Of a stretch of DNA of 58,678 bases, positions 39,345 through 48,095 are shown in pieces (within the stretch, counting starts at the first letter, position 1; each line of letters opens with the position of its first letter). The DNA comes from Comamonadaceae bacterium PBBC1 (GTDB lineage Bacteria > Pseudomonadota > Gammaproteobacteria > Burkholderiales > Burkholderiaceae_C), in NCBI GenBank assembly GCA_002256145.1, contig NKIP01000023.1:1-58678 (forward strand), read 5' to 3'. Made by a program: the position numbers and the translations under genes. The notes beneath the pieces are model-generated. The model was given only the letters and a program-made list of their open reading frames with translations. It did not search any database and was not told the origin of the DNA.

Positions 39345-40559
39345 TCAACTTGCAGGTTTGTTTTGCATGAAGGCTTGCCGCGCCAATTCTCGCCCCGCCG
39401 CCCAAGCCAGCACCGCCCCCACCCCACAACACCCCACCGTGACCAGCGGCGTGAGTTGCCAGCCGCCTGCCCGCGCGGCCACAGCCGCCACCACGGGTGG
39501 CCCGACGAACTGGCCCAGGGCCGAGAGTTGCTGCACCCAGCCCACAGTGGTGGCCACTTGCTGCTCGCCCGGGGCCAAGCGCACGGCCAGGCTGAACAGC
39601 GTGCCCGGCACCAAGCCGCCCATGCCCGAGAACAGCAGCACCCCGGCAAAACGCAACCAAGGCAGGCTTTCGGTGAAGGGCGCAAAGGCCAACGTGCTGC
39701 CCAGCGCCATGGCGCCAAAGCCCAGCCACAGCGTGCTGCGGGGTGCCCAGCCGCGCTGCAGCAAGCGGCCCGAGGCCATGTTGCCCGCCATGTTAACTGC
39801 TGCCGCCAAGGCCGTGAGCACGCCCAGCAGCGCCCCGCTCACCCCTGCAGCGGCGTAAATGGACGGCAAGAAACCCACCACCGCCAGCCACTGACCTGAA
39901 TACATGCCAAAAGTGAGTGCCACCAGCCATGGGCCACGGGCGCTCAAGGTGCGGCGCAGGCGCTGCCATGCACCGGGTCCAGCGGCAACGTGGACCACTG
40001 GATCGGCGGGCACGCTGCGCCACAGCCACGCGGCCATCAGCAGTGACACACCAGCAAACAACCACCACCACGCCCCCCAGCCCCAAGCCGGAATGAACAG
40101 CGGCCCCGCCAACAGGGCCAGCGCCGTGCCCGTGGGCATGTACGCACCCCACACGCCCAGCATGCCAGGCAGCTGCGCGGGCGGCACCAGTCGGCGAATC
40201 AAGGCCGGCGCGGGCAAGGCCACCAGCAAAAAGCCCAGGCCTTCGATGGCCCGCAGCGCCAGCAAAGCAGTCACCGACGTGGCGAAACCACCCAAGCCAC
40301 TGGCCAGCGCCAGCAGGCACAGGCCCCGCACCATGCTGCGCTTGAGCCCCATGCCATCGGCCAGCAAGCCCATGAACACGGCCAGACTCAAGCCAGCCAG
40401 TTGCACGATGGACAAAAGAAAACCCGATTGCACCAGTGTGATGCCCAGCTCGGCTTGCAGCGCTGGCAAGGCCGGCGGCAGCTTGCCCACCTGCAAGGCG
40501 GCCACGCCGCCAGCGAGGACGATGAGCCAGGCGGCGCGGTGATCAGGCGTTGCGGTCAT
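39345..40559 (-). CDS. major facilitator superfamily transporter
   Basis: A 404-residue inner-membrane protein with about 12 hydrophobic helices. The MFS loop 2-3 motif appears as GLLADGMGLKRSMVRGL (residues about 62-78), and a motif-C-like stretch as GVWGAYMPTGTALALLAGP. The second half begins near GPWLVALTFGMYSGQWLAVV. The sequence is of the CynX/NimT or general metabolite-transport type, but the substrate cannot be assigned. It is a single gene with REP repeats immediately upstream (40620-40896). Confidence 0.88.
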   Translation of the reverse strand: MTATPDHRAAWLIVLAGGVAALQVGKLPPALPALQAELGITLVQSGFLLSIVQLAGLSLAVFMGLLADGMGLKRSMVRGLCLLALASGLGGFATSVTALLALRAIEGLGFLLVALPAPALIRRLVPPAQLPGMLGVWGAYMPTGTALALLAGPLFIPAWGWGAWWWLFAGVSLLMAAWLWRSVPADPVVHVAAGPGAWQRLRRTLSARGPWLVALTFGMYSGQWLAVVGFLPSIYAAAGVSGALLGVLTALAAAVNMAGNMASGRLLQRGWAPRSTLWLGFGAMALGSTLAFAPFTESLPWLRFAGVLLFSGMGGLVPGTLFSLAVRLAPGEQQVATTVGWVQQLSALGQFVGPPVVAAVAARAGGWQLTPLVTVGCCGVGAVLAWAAGRELARQAFMQNKPAS

Positions 40560-40619
40560 GGCATCGAATGGGTGATGCGGTGAGGGCGTGGCCGACGTCG
40601 GCCGTTTTGATGGACGCTT

Positions 40620-40896
40620 GTCGGACCTGAAGGTGCCGACCTACAAGATACCCAACACGCGCCCTGTAGGTCGGCGGCTTCAGCCCCGACATGACGGGCC
40701 GTTGTCGGACCTGAAGGTGCCGACCTACAAGATACCCAACACGTGCCCTGTAGGTCGGTGGCTTCAGCCCCGACATGACGGGCCGTTGTCGGACCTGAAG
40801 GTGCCGACCTACAAGATACCCAACACGCGCCCTGTAGGTCGGTGGCTTCAGCCCCGACATGGCGGGCCGTTGTCGGGCCTGAAGGTGCCGACCTAC
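40620..40896. repeat. REP/BIME array, 84-bp period (family 1)
   Basis: Units start at 40620, 40704, 40788 and 40872, exactly 84 bp apart. Each unit pairs two opposed hairpins headed by GTAG. One type is GTCGG-bulge-GGCT-TC-AGCC-CCGAC, the other GTCGG-C-ACCT-TC-AGGT-CCGAC. The stems covary, so the hairpin is what is conserved. This fills most of the 372-bp gap between the MFS gene and dgt, both of which are on the minus strand. Confidence 0.85.
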
Positions 40897-40931
40897 AAGA
40901 TGCCGAACTGCAAAAAATGACCCCGCCGAGC

Positions 40932-42119
40932 TCACAACAACTTGCGCCCCGTCAGGCGTTCGTGTTCACGCAGGGCGAAGCGGTCGGTCATGCCCGCAAT
41001 GTAGTCGGCCACCGAACGGTGCAAGTCAGCGTTGGCAGCGAAATCGGCGGACATTTCGGCGGGCTTGGCGATGTAAGCCGCAAACAACTCGCGCACCGCC
41101 TGCTGCGCCTGTCCGGTGGTGTGCATGACCTGCGGATGGCGGTAGAGCTGCGCGAACAAAAACCTTTTGAGCTCACTGCTGCGGGCCTTCATGCCAGGGC
41201 TGAACGCCACCAGCGGCCCGGCCAAGCGGGCTTCTTCCAACGAAGCAACACCCGCCTGTTCAACGGCTTGGCGAGTGGTGTCGATCACGTCGTAGACCTG
41301 GTCGCTCAGCATGCGGCGGATGGTTTCGTACAGAACGCGGCGCGGTTTTTCCGCCAAACCCGGGTGCTCGGCCAATGTCTGCTGGTGGTAATGCGCAAAC
41401 AGTTCCACCTGCAGCAGTTGCTCGATGCTGATCAACCCCGAACGCACGCCGTCGTCGATGTCGTGCGCGTTGTAGGCAATGGCGTCGGCCAGGTTGCACA
41501 ACTGCGCCTCCAGACTGGGCTGGGTGCGGTCGATGAAGCGCCGCCCGACCCCACCCGGCTCGGTCAACTCCAGATGCTCGGCATTCGTGCGGGAGCAATG
41601 CTTGAGCACGCCCTCACGGGTTTCAAAGCACAGGTTCAGGCCATCGAATGCGGGGTAGCGCTCTTCTAACTTATCCACCACGCGCAGACTTTGCAGGTTG
41701 TGCTCAAAGCCGCCGTGCTCGGCCATGCATTCGTTGAGGGCGTCTTGTCCTGCGTGCCCAAAAGGCGTGTGGCCCAAGTCGTGCGCCAGCGCCACCGCCT
41801 CGACCAGGTCCTCATTGAGCCCCAGCGCCCGGGCAATCGAGCGGCCCAATTGCGCGACTTCGAGCGAGTGTGTGAGCCGCGTGCGGAACAAATCACCTTC
41901 GTGGTTCAGAAAGACTTGCGTTTTGTAAACCAGCCGCCGAAACGCGGTGGAGTGCACGATGCGGTCACGGTCGCGCTGGAAAGCATTGCGGGTGGGCGCG
42001 GGCGGCTCGGCAAACCGGCGGCCCCGGGTTTGCGCCGGGTTGCAGGCCAAAGCCGACAAGCTGGCCTGTCCCGGGTTTGCACCCACCAAGACATCCCGTA
42101 ACGCGGCGTGCATGGGCAT
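40932..42119 (-). CDS. dgt: deoxyguanosinetriphosphate triphosphohydrolase-like protein
   Basis: A 395-residue HD-domain dNTPase of the dgt type-2 group, which cleaves dGTP or other dNTPs to nucleoside and triphosphate. The opening RDRDRIVHSTAFRRLVYKTQ and the metal-binding RLTHSLEVAQ and ALAHDLGHTPFGHAG (HD pair) are present, as is DAIAYNAHDIDDG. I chose the ATG at 42119, which overlaps the aroB stop as TGATG; a further ATG at 42113 is possible. The pairing with aroB is common in betaproteobacteria. Confidence 0.93.
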   Translation of the reverse strand: MPMHAALRDVLVGANPGQASLSALACNPAQTRGRRFAEPPAPTRNAFQRDRDRIVHSTAFRRLVYKTQVFLNHEGDLFRTRLTHSLEVAQLGRSIARALGLNEDLVEAVALAHDLGHTPFGHAGQDALNECMAEHGGFEHNLQSLRVVDKLEERYPAFDGLNLCFETREGVLKHCSRTNAEHLELTEPGGVGRRFIDRTQPSLEAQLCNLADAIAYNAHDIDDGVRSGLISIEQLLQVELFAHYHQQTLAEHPGLAEKPRRVLYETIRRMLSDQVYDVIDTTRQAVEQAGVASLEEARLAGPLVAFSPGMKARSSELKRFLFAQLYRHPQVMHTTGQAQQAVRELFAAYIAKPAEMSADFAANADLHRSVADYIAGMTDRFALREHERLTGRKLL

Positions 42120-43231
42120 CAGGCGCAACAGGCCTCGATCACCTCGCGCACCAGGGCGTCAGGGGCACCACACACGGTGGCTTTGCCTGGGCCGTCGATC
42201 ACCACAAACTGAATGTCGCCGCTCACCGCTTTTTTATCCAGACGCATGTGTTCGATGTAATGGCCCGCGTTGTCGCTTGGATCGATGATGGGGCCGCGCA
42301 CGGGCAGACCGGCACGCGCGATCAAGGCCCGCAACCGCGCCACAAAGGCGGCATCAACGTGCCCCAAACGCTGCGACAACTCGGCCGCCATGACCATGCC
42401 GCAGCCCACGGCTTCACCATGCAACCACACGCCAAAACCCAGACCGGCTTCAATGGCGTGGCCAAAGGTGTGGCCAAAATTGAGGATGGCCCGCAGGCCG
42501 GCTTCGCGCTCGTCTTGCCCCACCACCCAGGCCTTGATTTCGCAGCTGCGCTTGACGGCATGGGCCAGCGCAGCCGGGTCTTGCGCCATCAAGGCGTCGA
42601 TGTTGGCCTCAATCCAGTCCAAAAAGGCCATGTCGGCAATCGGGCCGTATTTGATGACCTCGGCCAAGCCCGCGCTCAGCTCACGCGGGGGCAAGGTGGT
42701 CAGGGTGTTCAGATCGCAGACCACGCGCACGGGTTGGTAGAACGCACCGATCATGTTTTTGCCCAGCGGGTGGTTGATGGCGGTCTTGCCGCCCACCGAC
42801 GAATCGACCTGCGACAAGAGCGTGGTCGGTACCTGCACAAAGGGCACGCCACGCATGTAACTGGCCGCCGCAAAGCCGGTCATGTCGCCCACCACACCGC
42901 CGCCCAAGGCAAACAGCACCGTCTTGCGGTCACAAGCTTGGCCCAGCAAGGCATCAAAAATCAAATTCAGGGTAGGCCAGTCTTTGTGCGCCTCACCATC
43001 GGGCAGCACCACGGTGTGGACTTTTTTGTAATGCGGGGCAATGGCGCTGCGCAATGCGGCTTCGTACAGCGGGGCGATCGTGTCGTTGGTCACGATCATG
43101 GCCGTTGTCGCCTTGGGCAGACCGGCCCAGGTTTCGGGTCGGCCGAGCAGGCCTTGGCCTATCTGGATGTCATAACTGCGGTCGTCCAGCGAAATGGCAA
43201 CCGTTTGGAGGGGGAATGTGGACTCGGACAT
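42119..43231 (-). CDS. aroB: 3-dehydroquinate synthase AroB
   Basis: AroB (370 residues) converts DAHP to 3-dehydroquinate with bound NAD and a divalent metal, the second shikimate step. Visible are [50 protein letters not shown] and the zinc-ligand [14 protein letters not shown]. The ATG at 43231 ([20 protein letters not shown]) is used; the frame runs open another 59 codons upstream without family similarity. Its stop overlaps dgt. aroK, often just upstream, is not present here. Confidence 0.96.
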   Translation of the reverse strand: MSESTFPLQTVAISLDDRSYDIQIGQGLLGRPETWAGLPKATTAMIVTNDTIAPLYEAALRSAIAPHYKKVHTVVLPDGEAHKDWPTLNLIFDALLGQACDRKTVLFALGGGVVGDMTGFAAASYMRGVPFVQVPTTLLSQVDSSVGGKTAINHPLGKNMIGAFYQPVRVVCDLNTLTTLPPRELSAGLAEVIKYGPIADMAFLDWIEANIDALMAQDPAALAHAVKRSCEIKAWVVGQDEREAGLRAILNFGHTFGHAIEAGLGFGVWLHGEAVGCGMVMAAELSQRLGHVDAAFVARLRALIARAGLPVRGPIIDPSDNAGHYIEHMRLDKKAVSGDIQFVVIDGPGKATVCGAPDALVREVIEACCA

Positions 43232-43297
43232 AACCCCCAAGTGTAGAGCTTTCGTGTGGCGATCCCACCGACAGATCGGCTCAATAAGGGGCGTCAG

Positions 43298-43324
43298 GTG
43301 TCCCGGTGCACGGCGCCGGGGCAC
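43298..43324. terminator. candidate hairpin downstream of the FAH-family gene
   Basis: A 9-bp stem (GTGTCCCGG / CCGGGGCAC, one G-T pair) with a 9-nt loop in the 139-bp gap between the FAH gene stop and aroB. No U-run follows on either strand, so it may only slow or protect transcripts. Confidence 0.35.
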
Positions 43325-43370
43325 ATGCATGGCTGGGTTGTCCACCCAAGCCATGCGCGATGGTGGTGCC

Positions 43371-44234
43371 TCAGAGCTTAAAAGCCACCACGTTTTGCGT
43401 TTGCTCACCCAGGCCTTCGATGCCCAAACGCATCACATCGCCCCGCTTCAAGTAAACCGGTGCAGGCTTGCCATCCACCTTGACGCCCATGCCCACGCCC
43501 GGAGGTGTGCCGGTGGTGATGATGTCGCCCGGCTCCAGCGTCATGAACTGGCTCACGTAGCTGACCAGCTTGGCCACGCCAAAAATCATGGTCTTGGTGT
43601 TGCCGGTTTGATAACGCACGCCGTTCACATCGAGCCACATGCCCAAGGCTTGTGGGTTGGGCACTTCGTCACGGGTCACCAGCCAAGGGCCGACGGGGCC
43701 GAAAGTGTCGCAACCCTTGCCCTTGTCCCAGCTGCCGCCCAGCTCCAGCTGGTATTCGCGCTCGCTCACGTCGTTGACGACGCAATAACCGGCCACATGG
43801 TTGAGCGCTTCTTTTTGCGTGACGTATCGTGCGCGGGTGCCGATCACGATGCCCAACTCGACTTCCCAGTCGGACTTCTTGGAGCCTTTGGGCAGCATGA
43901 CGTCATCGTTGGCACCCTGGATGCAGGAGATCGCTTTGGTGAACACGATGGGTTCTTTGGGAATGGGCATGCCCGATTCGGCCGCGTGGTCGGCGTAGTT
44001 CAAGCCAATGGCGATGAATTTGCTGGTGAACGAGATGGGCGTGCCAAAACGCTTTTTGCCGCGCACCAAAGGCAGCTTGTCGGTTTTGACTTTGGCCAGC
44101 TTGGCCAAGGCCTTGTCGTTCAGCAGATCGGGCGTGATGTCTTTGACCACACTGCTCAGGTCGCGCAAGCGGCCATCGGCGTCGATCAGACCGGGTTTTT
44201 CTTTGCCGGGTTGGCCATAACGAACAAGTTTCAT
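43371..44234 (-). CDS. FAH-family hydrolase (likely 2,4-diketo-3-deoxy sugar-acid hydrolase)
   Basis: A 287-residue fumarylacetoacetate hydrolase-family enzyme. Core motifs are [30 protein letters not shown] (metal-binding Glu residues), [16 protein letters not shown] and [19 protein letters not shown]. The family cleaves C-C bonds of dioxo acids with Mg/Mn. Together with the 2-keto-3-deoxy-fuconate-type SDR two genes upstream, it fits the last step of the non-phosphorylating L-fuconate/L-rhamnonate type route, giving pyruvate plus lactate or a related acid. The exact substrate is inferred from context. Confidence 0.88.
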   Translation of the reverse strand: MKLVRYGQPGKEKPGLIDADGRLRDLSSVVKDITPDLLNDKALAKLAKVKTDKLPLVRGKKRFGTPISFTSKFIAIGLNYADHAAESGMPIPKEPIVFTKAISCIQGANDDVMLPKGSKKSDWEVELGIVIGTRARYVTQKEALNHVAGYCVVNDVSEREYQLELGGSWDKGKGCDTFGPVGPWLVTRDEVPNPQALGMWLDVNGVRYQTGNTKTMIFGVAKLVSYVSQFMTLEPGDIITTGTPPGVGMGVKVDGKPAPVYLKRGDVMRLGIEGLGEQTQNVVAFKL

Positions 44235-44260
44235 AAATACCTTTCAGTGCTTGAACAGAA

Positions 44261-45019
44261 TCAATAAGTGGAACGACCACCCGACAGATCAAAGACCGCG
44301 CCGGTGGAGAAGGAACATTCTTCGGTGCTCAACCAAGTCACCATGGCGGCGACTTCTTCGGGCTCGCCAAAGCGGGCCATCGGGATTTTAGAGAGCATGA
44401 ACTGGATGTGCTCGGGCGTCATTTGATCAAAGATCGCCGTCTTCACAGCCGCCGGGGTGACACAGTTCACGCGCACGCCCGTGTCGGCCAGCTCTTTGCC
44501 CAGCGATTTGGTGAGACCGATGACCGCTGCCTTGCTCGCACTGTAAGCGCTGGCGTTGGGGTTGCCGTCTTTGCCTGCGACCGAGGCGATGTTGATGATG
44601 CGCCCGTAGTTGCGGGTCTTCATGTGGGCGCTGAGTTCGCGGCAGCAATGAAACAAACCGTGCACATTCACATCGAACACCTGTTTCCAGGCGTCCACTG
44701 GGTAGTCCCAGACCTTGACGTTGGGGCCAGTGATCCCCGCGCTGTTGACCAGCACATCGACGCCTGCCAGCGCCGTGGTTTGTGCGGTGGCTTGTACCAC
44801 CGAGCCGTGGTCGGCCACATCCACCTGCACCGTGTTGACCACCGCACCCAACTGGCCTTGGCGCAGTTGCTCAGCGGCTTGGGCCATGCCTGCGGCATCG
44901 CGGTCCCAAATGGTGACGCGTGCACCAGAAGCCAGCATGCGCTGCGCAATGGCAAAACCCAGGCCAGTGGCCCCACCGGTGATGACCGCGTGGCGGCCTT
45001 TCATGTCGAGCAAGTTCAT
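44261..45019 (-). CDS. SDR-family NAD(P)-dependent oxidoreductase
   Basis: A 252-residue classical short-chain dehydrogenase. Cofactor loop is ITGGATGLGFAIAQRML (residues about 14-30), the structural motif NSAG, the catalytic Tyr/Lys in SAYSASKAAVIGLTKSLGKE, and the C-terminal TGAVFDLSGGRSTY. It is FabG-like, but the operon suggests a sugar or sugar-acid substrate, perhaps the initial aldose/lactone oxidation. It lies 26 bp upstream of the FAH gene. Confidence 0.87.
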   Translation of the reverse strand: MNLLDMKGRHAVITGGATGLGFAIAQRMLASGARVTIWDRDAAGMAQAAEQLRQGQLGAVVNTVQVDVADHGSVVQATAQTTALAGVDVLVNSAGITGPNVKVWDYPVDAWKQVFDVNVHGLFHCCRELSAHMKTRNYGRIINIASVAGKDGNPNASAYSASKAAVIGLTKSLGKELADTGVRVNCVTPAAVKTAIFDQMTPEHIQFMLSKIPMARFGEPEEVAAMVTWLSTEECSFSTGAVFDLSGGRSTY

Positions 45020-45084
45020 ACGTTCTTTCTAAGGTTCAGGCCCATCAAGCCTGAATGAATGACAAAGTCGCTGGATGTCTTTTT

Positions 45085-45155
45085 GCAGGAGCTTGCCCTG
45101 TTGGCGATAAAGCTCTTGCGAACCGCAAGAAATCGCTTGCAGGGCAAGCTCCTAC
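45085..45155. repeat. REP/BIME pair, family 2
   Basis: Two opposed hairpins: GCAG-GAGCTTGC-CCT-GTTGGC-GAT on one side and the reverse complement of GTAG-GA-GCTTGC-CCT-GCAAGC-GAT on the other. It occupies most of the 159-bp gap between the two SDR genes. The same family recurs at 54050-54224. Confidence 0.75.
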
Positions 45156-45178
45156 AAAGGTGATTTCCTGCAAGGTCC

Positions 45179-45928
45179 TCAAATGGTCATGCCACCGTCA
45201 ACCATGTAGGCATTGCCCGTGGCGAAGATGGATTCGTCGGAAGCGAGGAAGGTGACGATGGGGGCGATTTCGTGCGCCTGCGCCAAACGGCCCATGGGCT
45301 GGCGGTTGATGAAGTCTTGTCTGGCCTGCACCGGGTCGGCATAGCTGTTGATGCGGTCTTGCAGCGAAGGCGTGTCCACGGTGCCAGGGCAGATGCAATT
45401 GCAGCGCACACCTTGGCGCACATAGTCGGCGGCCACGCTTTTGGTCAAGCCAATCACAGCCGCCTTGCTGGTGCCGTAAATGAATCGGTTGGGCAAGCCG
45501 CGCACGCTGGAGCACACACTGGCCATGTTGATGATGCTGCCGCCGTGGCCGGTTTGTGCAAACTGCGCCACCATTTTGGGAATGACCGCTTGGATCATCC
45601 AGAACTGCGAACGCACATTCAAATTGAAGGCGAAATCCCAATCCTCGTCGGTGGCCAATTCAATGCTGCCGTTGTGCACAAAGCCTGCGCAGTTGAAGAC
45701 GATGTCGATGTGCGGCAAGCTGGCCACTTGGGCGGCGATGGCTGCTTTGTCGAGCACATTCAGCACGGCAGTGTGCACATTGGCCACGCCTTGGTAGCTC
45801 TTGAGCAATTCGGGGTTCACATCGGTGGCATAGACCGTGGCACCCTCAGCGGCCATGGCCAATGCGGCCGCTTGGCCAATGCCTTGGCCAGCGGCGGTGA
45901 CCAGTGCGATTTTTCCTTTGAGTCTCAT
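45179..45928 (-). CDS. SDR oxidoreductase, 2-keto-3-deoxy-L-fuconate dehydrogenase-like
   Basis: A 249-residue SDR closely resembling the BDH2/DHRS6 and bacterial 2-keto-3-deoxy-L-fuconate dehydrogenase group. It has LVTAAGQGIGQAAALAMAAE (NAD loop), FNCAGFVHNGSIELATDEDW, DFAFNLNVRSQFWMIQAVIP, IYGTSKAAVIGLTKSVAADY (catalytic Tyr/Lys) and RCNCICPGTVDTPSLQDRI. It would oxidise a 2-keto-3-deoxy sugar acid to the 2,4-diketo form, the substrate for the FAH enzyme encoded downstream. I used the ATG at 45928, which overlaps the dehydratase stop by 4 bp. A family 2 repeat separates it from the next SDR gene. Confidence 0.85.
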   Translation of the reverse strand: MRLKGKIALVTAAGQGIGQAAALAMAAEGATVYATDVNPELLKSYQGVANVHTAVLNVLDKAAIAAQVASLPHIDIVFNCAGFVHNGSIELATDEDWDFAFNLNVRSQFWMIQAVIPKMVAQFAQTGHGGSIINMASVCSSVRGLPNRFIYGTSKAAVIGLTKSVAADYVRQGVRCNCICPGTVDTPSLQDRINSYADPVQARQDFINRQPMGRLAQAHEIAPIVTFLASDESIFATGNAYMVDGGMTI

Positions 45929-47040
45929 GGGGTTTGGATCTCCAAATGGGTGATTTGTCGGTGTGAAATGGCAGCCCAGTCCCAGGCAATGCCAAGGCCC
46001 GGGGTATCGGGTGGCAGGGCATAACCGCCCTGCACCTGCATGCGCGAGGTGGTGATGTCGTCGAGCTGCGGGATGTATTCGACCCAGGAGGCGTTGGGCA
46101 CGGCAGCGCACAGGCTGACGTGCAACTCCATCAAGAAGTGCGGGCACACCGCCACATCAAAGGTTTCGGCCAAGTGCGCGGTTTTGATCCAGGGCGTGAT
46201 GCCACCAATGCGCGCCACATCGGGCTGCACGATGGAACAAGCACCCTGCTCCAGGTATTCGCGAAACTGCATCGGGTGGTACATGGACTCGCCCACCGCC
46301 ACGGGGATGGTGGTGTGCTCGCGCAACTGGCGGTGGCCCGACACATCTTCGGCGGGCAAAGGCTCCTCCATCCACGCCAAGCCCAAGCCGTCAAAAGCCC
46401 GCGCCCGGCGCACGGCCTCGGCGCGGTTGAAGCCCTGGTTGGCATCGGTCATCAAGTCAAAGCCCGGGCCCACCGCGTCACGCACGGCACTCAGGCGCGC
46501 CACGTCTTCGCTCACATGAGGTCTGCCGATCTTGATCTTGGCCCCTTTGAAGCCTTGAGCTTGAGCCTCCAGCGTTTGGTCCACCAGCGCCTCGGGTGAC
46601 AGGTGCAGCCAGCCGCCTTCGGTGGTGTAGAGCGGCACACGCGCTTGCGCCCCGCCCAGCAACTGCCATAGCGGCAGGCCCTGGCTTTGGGCACGCCAGT
46701 CCCACAAAGCCGTGTCCACACAGGCCAGCGCCAGGCTGGTCATGGCCCCCACGGCTGTGGCATGGGTGTGAAAAAACAAGTCCTTCCAGATCGCCTCCAC
46801 CAGGACCGGGTTGCGGCCGATCAAGCGCGGGGCCAAGTGGTCCTTGAGCAAGGCGATGACCGACGAGCCGCCGGTGCCAATGGTGTAGGCGTAGCCCGTG
46901 GCTGCGATGCCGTCGCTGCAATGCAGCGTGAGCAAAATGGTCTCTTGCGTCACAAAGGACTGGATCGCGTCGGTGCGCAAAACCTTGGGGGGCAAGTTCA
47001 CTTGCCGAAGGCTCACGCGGTCAATGGTGACGGGGGTCAT
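45925..47040 (-). CDS. enolase-superfamily sugar-acid dehydratase (mandelate racemase group)
   Basis: A 371-residue protein with the MLE/MR N-terminal lid and a TIM barrel. KxK base motif is GAKIKIGRP; the metal ligands are in DLMTDANQG (Asp), WMEEPLP (Glu) and IPVAVGESMYHP (Glu); the second base His is in CPHFLMELH. The mandelate racemase-subgroup residues point to dehydration of an acid sugar such as a galactonate, fuconate, rhamnonate or talarate type. First gene of the minus-strand operon with two SDRs and the FAH hydrolase, reading away from the GntR gene. The exact substrate cannot be read from the sequence. Confidence 0.88.
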   Translation of the reverse strand: MTPVTIDRVSLRQVNLPPKVLRTDAIQSFVTQETILLTLHCSDGIAATGYAYTIGTGGSSVIALLKDHLAPRLIGRNPVLVEAIWKDLFFHTHATAVGAMTSLALACVDTALWDWRAQSQGLPLWQLLGGAQARVPLYTTEGGWLHLSPEALVDQTLEAQAQGFKGAKIKIGRPHVSEDVARLSAVRDAVGPGFDLMTDANQGFNRAEAVRRARAFDGLGLAWMEEPLPAEDVSGHRQLREHTTIPVAVGESMYHPMQFREYLEQGACSIVQPDVARIGGITPWIKTAHLAETFDVAVCPHFLMELHVSLCAAVPNASWVEYIPQLDDITTSRMQVQGGYALPPDTPGLGIAWDWAAISHRQITHLEIQTP

Positions 47041-47246
47041 AGAGGGCAGCAGGGATGGTGAAAAACAGGTGCAGCAGGATCAGATGAAGTAGAAAAAACC
47101 GCCAACCGCGACACCAGCAACAACAAGGGCTTCAAGGCTTCGCAGCATGCGACACGCCCACTGCGCCGCACGTCTTTTGTGTGACAGCCGCCATGCGGGT
47201 TTGTGCGGAGTTGCAATGGCTTTTGAACATGTGATGATTCTGCAAC

Positions 47247-47257
47247 TGGTCTGACCA
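47247..47257. promoter_or_regulatory. candidate FadR-type GntR operator
   Basis: TGGTCTGACCA is a perfect 11-bp palindrome of the type recognised by FadC-domain (FadR-subfamily) GntR regulators, whose boxes share GT-N(2-3)-AC. It sits 34 bp before the GntR start codon in the 250-bp gap between the two divergent transcription units, so one regulator could control both directions. Nothing else was recognised in the gap (47041-47290). Confidence 0.55.
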
Positions 47258-47290
47258 CTTGTCCAATTCACGTTATCCCTGATCACCCCC

Positions 47291-48016
47291 ATGCCCTTGC
47301 ACACCGTGGCCCCGCAACGCCTGTACCGCCAGATTGCCGAACAAGTTCGGCAATTGATGGTGTCGGGCGAATTCGCCTTGGGCTCGCGCCTGCCGGCTGA
47401 ACGGGACCTGGCCGTGCAACTGGGCGTGAGCCGCCCTTCGGTGCGCGAGGCCCTCATTGCGCTGGAGGTCGAGGGCCTGATCGAGGTGCGCACGGGGTCC
47501 GGCATTTATGTGCAGCGCATTGAGCCGCCCAGCAAGTCTGCCGCCAATGAAACCGATGCCAATACCCCCGCCGACTGGGGTCCGCTGGAGGTGATGAGTG
47601 CCCGTTTGTTGGTCGAGGCCGAAGTGGCCGCGCTGGCGGCCACCCACGCGCAAAAGTCAGACCTCAAAGCCATCAAAGCCGGCTTGCAGCAAATGAAGCT
47701 CGAGGCCGCTCGCGACCAAGTGCCACGCGAAGGCGACGAAGCCTTTCACGAAGCCATTGCCCAAGCCTGTGGCAACAGCGTGCTGCTCGACACCGTGCAG
47801 CGCTACTGGCAAGCCCGCAACGGCCCGCTGTTTGAGCGGCTGGGCGACTACTTTGAACACCCCGAATCCTGGCAAGCGGCCATTGGCGAGCACCAGCAGG
47901 TGCTGCTGGCCATTGAGGCGCACGATGCCAGCGCCGCCCGCAAAGCCATGCAAAAACACCTGAGGCAAGCCTACAAAAGATACAGCGCGAGCTGGCGCCG
48001 CGCGCCTGCCCGATAG
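47291..48016 (+). CDS. GntR-family regulator, FadR/UxuR subfamily
   Basis: A 241-residue regulator. The winged HTH covers residues about 10-75 (LYRQIAEQVRQLMVSGEFAL, SRLPAERDLAVQLGVSRPSV, REALIALEVEGLIEVRTGSG). The C-terminal all-helical FCD domain has EVMSARLLVEAEVAALAA, DEAFHEAIAQACGN and the metal-binding His region HQQVLLAIEAHD. FCD domains bind carboxylic acids, often the substrate of the pathway. It is followed 79 bp later by the TRAP transporter genes and is divergent from the dehydratase operon, making it the likely local repressor. Confidence 0.92.
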   Translation: MPLHTVAPQRLYRQIAEQVRQLMVSGEFALGSRLPAERDLAVQLGVSRPSVREALIALEVEGLIEVRTGSGIYVQRIEPPSKSAANETDANTPADWGPLEVMSARLLVEAEVAALAATHAQKSDLKAIKAGLQQMKLEAARDQVPREGDEAFHEAIAQACGNSVLLDTVQRYWQARNGPLFERLGDYFEHPESWQAAIGEHQQVLLAIEAHDASAARKAMQKHLRQAYKRYSASWRRAPAR

Positions 48017-48095
48017 CGCACCCGTCAGAGGGTCCGCTGAAGGCATGCAGTTTTCCCGCGTCAGCATTTTTTTCAATACCAACGAGGAGACTTTG

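Noticed and set aside
39086..39370. 94-codon plus-strand frame
   Set aside because: No domain, no RBS, low complexity and an end inside the MFS gene; not supported as a gene.
40543..40935. 130-codon minus-strand frame with repeated MSGLKPPTYRARVGYLVG
   Set aside because: It is the translation of the 84-bp REP array; both strands are open because the period is divisible by three.
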